Shown here in pieces: positions 58,393 through 64,000 of a stretch of 64,000 bases of DNA; the first letter of the stretch is position 1, and each line of letters starts with the position of its first letter. The translations under genes were made by a program, and so were the position numbers. Source of the stretch: Rugosimonospora sp040255525 (GTDB taxonomy: Bacteria > Actinomycetota > Actinomycetes > Mycobacteriales > Micromonosporaceae); the NCBI GenBank assembly GCA_040255525.1, contig JBDZVD010000012.1:1-64000 (forward strand), given 5' to 3'. The notes beneath the pieces were generated by a model. That model saw only the letters and a program-made list of their open reading frames with translations, made no database searches and was not told the origin of the DNA.

Positions 58393-59850
58393 TCAGCCGG
58401 TCAGCCCGAGCGCGGACGCCGCCGCCCAGCCGTTGGCGCGGCTCGCCCCGTACGTGGTGACGAACGCCCGTACCCCCGCCGGTCGCCACGCCGACGGCCA
58501 ACCCATCTCCACCGCGACGACCGGATTTGTCGGCGCCAGCGCCTCGATCAGCGCGGCCGCTGCCGGCTGGCGGTGCAGGTTGCGACCGACCACCACGATC
58601 GGACGGCTGCCGGCCAGCGCCCGTACTCGCTCCGCCGACGCGTCCTGAATCGGGACCTGGACCTGTGGCGTGCCGTTGATGTGCGGGCCGAGGCCCCAGG
58701 GCACCCGGCCGGCGGCGATATTCAGCTCGGCGTCGACCATCTGTACGACCAGCGGTGAGCGGAGCCCGGTCAGGGAACCCTCGACCCGTACCGCGCGCTG
58801 GGCGGCCGGGTAACCGATGCCGTCGTCGTCGCCACCCTCGGTCCGCGCGGCCGTGGCGGCCCATGCCGACAGTTCGGCGACCCGGCCGGCCGCGTCCTCG
58901 ATCCGCGCCACCGGCAGAGAGCCGGCGTCCACCGCCAGCGCGACCTCGGCGATCGTCTCCTCGATCAGGTTCCGGTCGCACCGGCCGGCGAGGCAGAGCA
59001 GGTCGACCCCGGCGGCCAGCGCGCGGGGCGCCGCCTTCGCGGTACTCCCGGCGATCCCGGACGCGCCACGCATGTCGAGCGCGTCACTGACGAGCACGCC
59101 GGTGAAGCCCAGTTCGCCGCGGAGCAGGTCCACCAGCGCCGGCCGGCTGAACGTCGCGGGCAGGTCGCCGGTCAGCGCCGGTACCCGGATGTGCGCTGTC
59201 ATGATCGAGCGGATACCGGCGTCGATGGCGGCGGCGAACGGCGCCAGGTCGCGTTCGCGCAGCAGCCGCATCGGCACGTCCACGGTCGGCAGTTCCAGGT
59301 GCGAGTCGGTGCTGGTGGCGCCGTGGCCGGGAAAGTGCTTGGCGCAGGCCGCGACGCCCATCGACTGGAGTCCGGCGATGGCGGCCGCCGCCTGCGCGCA
59401 GACCCGGGCGGGGTGGGTGCCGAACGACCGGGTACCGATGATCGGATTGTCGTCCGCGGTGTTCACGTCCAGCGTCGGCGCGAGGTCCAGGTTGAAACCG
59501 GTGGCCCGCAGGTCCGCCCCGATCGCCCGGTAGATCCGCTCGGTCAGGCCGAGGTCGTCGATCGCGCCGAGCGCGGCGTTGCCCGGGTACGGGCTGCCCG
59601 TGAGGTGGCCCAACCGGGTGACGTCCCCGCCCTCCTCGTCGAGCGAGAGCAGTACGTCCGGCCGGGCGTCGCGCAGGCTTCCGGTGAGCGCGGTCAGCTG
59701 CGCGGTGTCGGCGATGTTGTAGTAGAACAGGACGTAGCCGCCCAGGCCCTCGGTGACGAGGTCGACCGCCCACTGCGGGGCGGTCAGGCCGGGAAATGCT
59801 GGTAGGAGCGTCGGCAAGATGAGCCTCCGCAGCCCTGGATCGATCGCCAC
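58393..59850 (-). CDS. Glycoside hydrolase family 3 (NagZ-like beta-N-acetylhexosaminidase)
   Basis: 485 residues from GTG 59850, ribosome binding site GGGAGGGAAAGAG. The GH3 barrel shows SLDEEGGDVTRLG, FNLDLAPTLDVNTADDN, KHFPGHGATSTDSHLELP (the NagZ-type KHFPGHG with catalytic Asp-His dyad) and VLVSDALDMRGASG with the nucleophile aspartate. A C-terminal alpha/beta-like domain follows. No signal peptide or lipobox is visible, so a cytoplasmic role in recycling wall GlcNAc-containing sugars is most likely. It is divergent from a ROK-family regulator, whose known relatives respond to amino sugars; control by that regulator is plausible. The upstream region carries two hairpin repeats. Confidence 0.9.
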   Translation of the reverse strand: MAIDPGLRRLILPTLLPAFPGLTAPQWAVDLVTEGLGGYVLFYYNIADTAQLTALTGSLRDARPDVLLSLDEEGGDVTRLGHLTGSPYPGNAALGAIDDLGLTERIYRAIGADLRATGFNLDLAPTLDVNTADDNPIIGTRSFGTHPARVCAQAAAAIAGLQSMGVAACAKHFPGHGATSTDSHLELPTVDVPMRLLRERDLAPFAAAIDAGIRSIMTAHIRVPALTGDLPATFSRPALVDLLRGELGFTGVLVSDALDMRGASGIAGSTAKAAPRALAAGVDLLCLAGRCDRNLIEETIAEVALAVDAGSLPVARIEDAAGRVAELSAWAATAARTEGGDDDGIGYPAAQRAVRVEGSLTGLRSPLVVQMVDAELNIAAGRVPWGLGPHINGTPQVQVPIQDASAERVRALAGSRPIVVVGRNLHRQPAAAALIEALAPTNPVVAVEMGWPSAWRPAGVRAFVTTYGASRANGWAAASALGLTG

Positions 59851-59871
59851 GCTAACTCTTTCCCTCCCCTG

Positions 59872-59986
59872 GCCGCTTGGCCGGCCCGCCCACAGACCGG
59901 GCGGGCCTGGCGGCTCAATCGTCTCAGTCCTCGCCGCTTGACCGGCCCGCCCACAGACCGGGCGGGCCTGGCGGCTCACTCGTCTC
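59872..59986 (-). repeat. Tandem pair of hairpin repeats
   Basis: Two copies of about 54 bases (59872-59925 and 59933-59986, period 61) with few differences. Each contains GGCCCGCCC and GGGCGGGCC separated by 7 bases, a 9-bp stem. On the minus strand each ends CAAGCGGC, as does the single copy at 5982-6018. They fill most of the region between the GH3 and ROK genes. Confidence 0.8.
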
Positions 59987-60091
59987 TCCGGCCGCTCCGG
60001 TCGGCCACGTGTGATGCACGGATCTAGTAGCGGATCGTGGGACGCCGCCGGAGGCGGCTTCACCGTACGCTGAACTGTATTCCTGCTGGCC

Positions 60092-60116
60092 TATGATATT
60101 AGGAAAGTTTCCTAAT
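60092..60116 (+). promoter_or_regulatory. ROK regulator promoter with palindromic operator
   Basis: -10 box TATGAT (60092-60097) is followed immediately by ATTAGGAAA G TTTCCTAAT (60098-60116), a perfect palindrome with 9-bp arms around a central G. Similar TTAGGAAA/TTTCCTAA operators are bound by ROK repressors of streptomycetes. It would allow autorepression at the transcription start. Confidence 0.85.
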
Positions 60117-60134
60117 GATAAAGGTGGCGTACCG

Positions 60135-61313
60135 ATGACCCCAACCCGCCTACCGGGCACCCCCCGGCTGCTGCGGGCCATCAACGACCGTGCGGCGCTT
60201 GAGCTGCTGCTGGCGAAGGGTCCGCTGACCCGGGCGCAGCTCGGCGAGTTGACCGGCCTGTCCAAGGTCACCGCGTCCCAGCTAGTGGAACGGCTGGAGG
60301 AGCGCGGGCTGGTGTCCCGGGTCGGTGAGCAGGCCGGCGGGCGGGGGCCGAACGCCGCGCTCTACGCGGTCGTGCCCACCAGTGCCTTCGTGGTCGGCGT
60401 GGAGATCGGTCCGGAACACGCGGTGGCCGCCTGCGCGGACGTCACCGGCAACGTGGTCAGCCGCGTGCAGCAGTCGACCCACGACACCGACGATCCGGTC
60501 GGCGTGGTGCACAACGCCGTGATCGAGGCGGCGCGCAGCGCCAGGGCTCCGATCAGCCGGGTGCGCCGGGTCGTGCTGGGCACTCCCGGCCTGGTGGACC
60601 CGGCGACCGGTGACCTGTCCTTCGCGTTCGACCTGCCGCGCTGGCAGCGCGGGCTACTCGCGGCCCTGCGCGAGGACCTCAAGCGGCCCGTGCTCTTCGA
60701 GAACGACGTGAACCTCGCCGCCGTCGCCGAGGCGCACGCCGGCTCGGCCCGCGGGGTCGAGGACTTCATCCTGCTCTGGCTCGGCCGCGGGGTCGGCATG
60801 GCGGTGATGCTGAACGGCCGGCTGCACCGGGGCGTGAGCGGCGCGGCCGGGGAGATCGGGTACGCGCCGGTGGTCGGCGCGCCGGTACCACGGGATGTCG
60901 CGCGCCGGTCCAAGGGCGGGTTCAAGGAGCTGGCGCAGGGCGAGGCGGTCCGTGGCGTCGCCCGCGAGCACGGGTTCCGGGCGGGTACCGCACAAGACGC
61001 GGTACGCGCGGCGGTGGAGGCGGGCACCACCGGTGGGCCGGTGCTGGACGAGCTGGCCCGGCGCCTGTCGCTCGGCCTGGCCGCCGCCTGCGTGGTGCTC
61101 GACCCGGCCGTGGTGGTGCTGGCCGGCGAGGTCGGGCAGGCCGGCGGCATGGCGCTGGCGCAGCGGGTACAGCACGAGGTGGCCGCGATCGCGCCGGTGT
61201 CGCCGCGGGTGGTGGTGTCGGAGGGGCCGGACGAGCCGGTGCTGCTCGGCGCCCTGCTCAGCGCGCTGGAATCGGCGCGGGACGAGGTGTTCGGGTCGAC
61301 CGTCGGACAGTGA
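60135..61313 (+). CDS. ROK family transcriptional regulator (NagC/XylR type)
   Basis: 392 residues from ATG 60135 (AAAGGTGG upstream). An earlier in-frame ATG at 60093 lies inside the promoter and operator, so I reject it. The N-terminal winged helix reads LLLAKGPLTRAQLGELTGLSKV then LVERLEERGLVSRVGEQ. The ROK sugar-binding part has VVGVEIGPEHAVAACADV, VVLGTPGLVDPATG and FENDVNLAAVAEAHAGSARG. The zinc site C-x-C-G-x2-G-C usual in ROK proteins is missing (RRSKGGFKELAQGEAV). Sugar kinase activity is therefore unlikely and ligand sensing may differ. The promoter palindrome suggests autorepression and perhaps control of the divergent GH3 gene. Confidence 0.92.
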   Translation: MTPTRLPGTPRLLRAINDRAALELLLAKGPLTRAQLGELTGLSKVTASQLVERLEERGLVSRVGEQAGGRGPNAALYAVVPTSAFVVGVEIGPEHAVAACADVTGNVVSRVQQSTHDTDDPVGVVHNAVIEAARSARAPISRVRRVVLGTPGLVDPATGDLSFAFDLPRWQRGLLAALREDLKRPVLFENDVNLAAVAEAHAGSARGVEDFILLWLGRGVGMAVMLNGRLHRGVSGAAGEIGYAPVVGAPVPRDVARRSKGGFKELAQGEAVRGVAREHGFRAGTAQDAVRAAVEAGTTGGPVLDELARRLSLGLAAACVVLDPAVVVLAGEVGQAGGMALAQRVQHEVAAIAPVSPRVVVSEGPDEPVLLGALLSALESARDEVFGSTVGQ

Positions 61314-61392
61314 CCCCGGCACCGCCGGCACGGGCGTGCGCGACACTTCACGGTGACGGGGGTCACTCCGCCGGCCGTGGTTGGATAGCGGC

Positions 61393-62187
61393 GTGTCCGA
61401 CAATCTCGATCTGGTCATCTCCGTCGACAAGGCGACCGTCACGCGCAGCGGTAAGGACCTGATCCGCGACATCGACTGGCAGGTCGAGGCGGAACAGCGG
61501 TGGGTGCTGCTCGGGCCCAACGGCGCCGGCAAAACCACCCTGCTCAGCCTGGTCGCCGGCCGGCTGCACCCGACTCGCGGCGCGGTCCACGTGCTCGGCG
61601 AGCGGCTCGGCCGGGTGGACGTCTTCGAACTGCGTTCCCGGATCGGGTTGGCCTCGGTCGCCGTACACGACCGCATTCCCGGTGACGAGACCGTCCTCAA
61701 CGTGGTGGTGACCGCGGCGTGGTCGGTGGTGGGCCGGTTCCGCGAGGCGTACGACCCGATGGACACCGCCCGCGCGAACGCGCTGCTGCACCAGTTCGGC
61801 GTCGGTGACCTCGCCGAGCGGTTCTACGGCACGCTGTCGGAAGGCGAGCGCAAGCGGGTGCAGATCGCTCGCGCCCTGATGACCGACCCGGAACTGCTGC
61901 TGCTCGACGAGCCGGCGGCCGGGCTGGATCTGGGCGGCCGGGAGGACCTGGTACGGCGGCTGGCCGCGCTCGCCGCGGACCCGGACGCGCCGGCGATGGC
62001 GCTCGTCACGCACCACGTCGAGGAGATCCCGCCGGGCTTCACCCACGCCCTGCTGCTACGGGAGGGTGGCGTGGTCGCGGCGGGCCCGCTGGAGACCACG
62101 ATGACCAGCGACAACCTGTCGAAGACGTTCGACGTGCCGCTGCGCCTGGACCATGTGGACGGACGGTTCGCGGCCCGGGCGAGCTGA
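61393..62187 (+). CDS. ABC transporter ATP-binding protein (ModF/YhcG-like cytosolic type)
   Basis: 264 residues from GTG 61393. Walker A GPNGAGKTTLLSLVAGR, signature LSEGERKRVQIARAL (second Gly replaced by Glu, as in some molybdate/ferric-type ATPases), Walker B LLLLDEPAAGLDLG and switch histidine LVTHHVEEIP are present. It closely resembles actinobacterial stand-alone ATPases with the TLSEGERKRVQIARALM motif. No permease is adjacent, so it may work with a distant partner or have a non-transport role. An imperfect -10 (TTGGAT, 61381-61386) lies six bases upstream, and a GTGAC-N4-GTCAC inverted repeat at 61353-61366 covers the -35 area. Confidence 0.87.
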   Translation: MSDNLDLVISVDKATVTRSGKDLIRDIDWQVEAEQRWVLLGPNGAGKTTLLSLVAGRLHPTRGAVHVLGERLGRVDVFELRSRIGLASVAVHDRIPGDETVLNVVVTAAWSVVGRFREAYDPMDTARANALLHQFGVGDLAERFYGTLSEGERKRVQIARALMTDPELLLLDEPAAGLDLGGREDLVRRLAALAADPDAPAMALVTHHVEEIPPGFTHALLLREGGVVAAGPLETTMTSDNLSKTFDVPLRLDHVDGRFAARAS

Positions 62188-62236
62188 GCGCCGCACACGT
62201 GCCGTCCGCGCTTCCACGCCGGCGGTCCGATCCGCG

Positions 62237-62242
62237 TACGCT
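62237..62242 (+). promoter_or_regulatory. Leaderless -10 box of the ribokinase gene
   Basis: TACGCT, six bases, then ATG 62249. Confidence 0.55.
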
Positions 62243-62248
62243 CCCGGC

Positions 62249-63211
62249 ATGACTGTGCCCCGGGTGATCGTCGTCGGCAGCGTGAACATGGACCTGGTCG
62301 TCACCGCGCCGGTCCTGCCACGGCCGGGGGAGACCGTCCTCGGGCACGACTTCACGCAGGTGGCCGGCGGCAAGGGTGCGAACCAGGCGATCGCTGCCGG
62401 CCGTGCCGGCGGCTCGACGGCGGTCATCGGCGCGATCGGTTCGGACGCGTTCGGCGTGACGCTGCGCGCCCGGCTGGCCGGTGCCGGGGTGGACACGTCC
62501 CTGCTGCGCATCCGGTACGGCGCCTCGGGGGTGGCGCTGATCGTGGTCGACGACGACGGCGAGAACTCGATCGTCGTGGCGCCCGGCGCGAACGCGGCGC
62601 TGGTCGACCTCACCGGCGCCGAACTCGACGCGATCGCCGCGGCGGACGTGCTGCTGTGTCAGTTGGAGGTGCCGGTCGAGACGGTGACGGCGGCGGCGGT
62701 GGCCGCGCGGGCGGCCGGTACCCGGGTGGTGCTCAACTCGACGCCGGTGCGCGAGCTGCCGGACGAACTGCTGGCGGCGGTGGACCTGCTGGTGGTCAAC
62801 CACATCGAGGCGGCCGGGCTGACCAACCTGCCGATGGTGGACGTGGACACCGGCGACGCGCCGGACGGCGCGGTCCTGGTGGACGCGCTGCTGGAGTCGG
62901 TACCCCGGGCGGTGTTGACCCGGGGATCCGACGGCGCGTGGTACGGCGACCGGGACGGCGCGCTGGAGCACGTTCCGGCACCGGTCGTGGACGCGGTCGA
63001 CACCACCGGGGCGGGGGACGCGTTCACCGGCGCGCTCGCGGTGGCCTGGGGCGAGGGGCGGGATGTCGTCGACGCCGTACGGTGGGCGAGTGCGGCCGGT
63101 GCCGCCTCGGTACGGCGGCTCGGCGCGTCGGCCGGCCTGCCCCGGCGCAAGGCGATCGATGAGCTGTACGCCGCGACGTACGGCGCGGTGGCGCGGGCAG
63201 GCGACGATTGA
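62249..63211 (+). CDS. rbsK: Ribokinase
   Basis: Phosphorylates D-ribose at O5 with ATP. It has 320 residues of the PfkB family. N-terminal VVGSVNMDLVVTAPVLPRPG and VAGGKGANQAIAAGRAGG are the ribokinase sugar-binding signature. The C-terminal PfkB motif DTTGAGDAFTGALAVAW carries the catalytic aspartate and anion hole. A monovalent-cation loop lies near the C-terminus (GASAGLPRRKAI). An insert around TNLPMVDVDTGDAPDG lengthens the region before the ATP site. Deoxyribokinase or another PfkB substrate cannot be excluded. The YccF gene follows within four bases. Confidence 0.9.
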   Translation: MTVPRVIVVGSVNMDLVVTAPVLPRPGETVLGHDFTQVAGGKGANQAIAAGRAGGSTAVIGAIGSDAFGVTLRARLAGAGVDTSLLRIRYGASGVALIVVDDDGENSIVVAPGANAALVDLTGAELDAIAAADVLLCQLEVPVETVTAAAVAARAAGTRVVLNSTPVRELPDELLAAVDLLVVNHIEAAGLTNLPMVDVDTGDAPDGAVLVDALLESVPRAVLTRGSDGAWYGDRDGALEHVPAPVVDAVDTTGAGDAFTGALAVAWGEGRDVVDAVRWASAAGAASVRRLGASAGLPRRKAIDELYAATYGAVARAGDD

Positions 63212-63214
63212 CCC

Positions 63215-63589
63215 ATGCGGTTCGTTCTCAACGTACTCTGGCTGATCTTCGGCGGCCTCCTCCTCGCCCTCGGGTACGCGCTCGCCGGGCTGATCTGCTG
63301 CGTTCTGATCGTCACCATCCCGTTCGGCATCGCGTCGTTCCGGATGGCCAACTACGCGCTGTGGCCGTTCGGGCGTGAGCTGGTCAAGCGCCCGACCGCC
63401 GGGGTGCCGTCCGCGGTCGGCAACGTGGTCTGGCTGATCGTCGCCGGCTGGTGGCTCGCGCTCGGGCACCTCACGACCGCGGTCGTCCAGTTCGTCTCGA
63501 TCATCGGCATCCCGCTCGGCCTGGCGAACCTCAAGCTGATCCCGGTCTCGCTGCTGCCGCTCGGCCGCGAGATCCGCGACCTGACCTGA
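63215..63589 (+). CDS. YccF domain membrane protein
   Basis: 124 residues from ATG 63215, three bases after the ribokinase stop. The family has two repeated modules. Each has a hydrophobic hairpin followed by a conserved proline/glycine turn: LIVTIPFGIASFRMANYALWPFG and IIGIPLGLANLKLIPVSLLPLG. The overall chain is almost wholly membrane-embedded, ending in a short acidic tail. YccF function is unknown. Cotranscription with rbsK looks likely, but a metabolic link is not apparent. Confidence 0.88.
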   Translation: MRFVLNVLWLIFGGLLLALGYALAGLICCVLIVTIPFGIASFRMANYALWPFGRELVKRPTAGVPSAVGNVVWLIVAGWWLALGHLTTAVVQFVSIIGIPLGLANLKLIPVSLLPLGREIRDLT

Positions 63590-63634
63590 GCCTGAGCGTA
63601 GGCTCCGGGCAGGCATGTTGACGAGGAGGTCAGT

Positions 63635-64000
63635 GTGGTCGTAGCGCTCACGGTCGAGGACGGGATCGGCACCATCCGGCTGGACCGGCCGCCGATGAAC
63701 GCGTTGAACGCGCAGGTGCAGGAGGAACTGCGCGACGCCGCGGCCCGGGCCGCCGAGGACGACGGGATCGCGGCGCTCGTCGTGTACGGCGGCGAGAAGG
63801 TGTTCGCCGCGGGCGCCGACATCAAGGAGATGGCCACGATGTCCTATGTGGACATGGCGGCCCGCGCGCCCCAGCTGTCCTCGGCCTTCGACGCGATCGC
63901 CCGGATCCCCAAGCCGGTGGTCGCCGCGATCACCGGGTACGCGCTGGGTGGCGGCTGCGAGCTGGCACTGGCCTGCGACTGGCGGGTCGCCGCGGCCGAC
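63635..64000 (+). CDS. Enoyl-CoA hydratase, 3' end beyond the window
   Basis: GTG 63635 is set by GAGGAGG at 63623-63629; the frame stays open to base 64000, giving 122 residues. The crotonase fold is clear: GIGTIRLDRPPMNALNAQVQ at the start, then VFAAGADIKEMATM supplying the first oxyanion-hole element, and VVAAITGYALGGGCELALAC for the second. The catalytic glutamates are partly beyond the end. It would hydrate crotonyl-CoA or longer trans-2-enoyl-CoA, the step after the 3-hydroxyacyl-CoA dehydrogenases encoded in this window. A TAGGCT box at 63599-63604 is a possible promoter. Confidence 0.93.
   Translation, partial: MVVALTVEDGIGTIRLDRPPMNALNAQVQEELRDAAARAAEDDGIAALVVYGGEKVFAAGADIKEMATMSYVDMAARAPQLSSAFDAIARIPKPVVAAITGYALGGGCELALACDWRVAAAD

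Noticed and set aside
59872..59986. Long direct repeat as possible attachment or transposon target site
   Set aside because: No integrase, transposase or inserted cargo lies between the copies, and a third copy with the same hairpin sits elsewhere, favouring a dispersed palindrome.
60093..60134. Start of the ROK regulator at ATG 60093
   Set aside because: This codon lies within the -10 box, and the resulting N-terminal extension is encoded by the operator palindrome; ATG 60135 has a ribosome binding site.

Overview
The window is very GC-rich, coding-dense actinobacterial chromosome with almost entirely G/C third positions. The order atpA-atpG-atpD-atpC, a DUF2550 gene, a cobalamin adenosyltransferase, murA and nucS, together with DivIVA-type coiled-coil proteins, GuaB1-type GMP reductase, mycobacterial-type NAD-glutamate dehydrogenase and isobutyryl-CoA mutase, points to Micromonosporales or a close relative. 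That placement is inference from gene content. No tRNA, rRNA, CRISPR array, prophage or complete insertion sequence was seen, and no gene-free stretch exceeds about 300 bases.

Layout. 1-4449: 3' end of the F1 ATP synthase operon plus DUF2550. 4493-7750: a possibly decayed lipoprotein, a VOC protein, adenosyltransferase, murA and a small membrane protein. 7885-8733: 3-hydroxybutyryl-CoA dehydrogenase. 8857-12725: two divergent ABC exporter modules. 12744-17153: DUF4126 protein, mismatch endonuclease NucS, a flippase-like protein and GuaB1. 17373-20518: two carboxyl-type peptidases (families G1 and S53) and an SGNH lipoprotein. 20525-25175: aldehyde dehydrogenase, a double 3-hydroxyacyl-CoA dehydrogenase, a small zinc-site protein and an alpha/beta hydrolase. 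25224-28342: two paralogous DivIVA-like coiled-coil proteins. 28602-35149: epimerase, thiolase, MeaB-type GTPase, an ABC ATPase, an Asp23 protein and isobutyryl-CoA mutase large subunit. 35251-48442: a 13-kb operon of four giant FtsX-type permeases and one ATPase. 48449-52987: thioredoxin-like/TPR protein, ureohydrolase, DinB-like protein and a penicillin-binding lipoprotein. 53200-58308: NAD-glutamate dehydrogenase. 58393-64000: GH3 hydrolase, ROK regulator with its operator, ABC ATPase, ribokinase, YccF protein and the start of an enoyl-CoA hydratase.

Functional links. Thiolase, 3-hydroxybutyryl-CoA dehydrogenase, isobutyryl-CoA mutase, MeaB and the adenosyltransferase fit a route between acetyl-CoA, butyryl-CoA and isobutyryl-CoA with supply and protection of coenzyme B12. 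Three of these loci share a 16-bp near-palindrome at the promoter, so I propose a dispersed butyryl-CoA regulon. The most unusual structure is the permease array, arranged A-B-A-B with conserved extracytoplasmic cysteine pairs and a single ATPase that has a degenerate signature motif and a possible AbrB-like tail.

Expression. At least thirteen genes have a TANNNT-like -10 box whose last base lies 6-7 bases before the start codon and lack a ribosome binding site, so leaderless transcription looks common and helps fix starts, many of them GTG.
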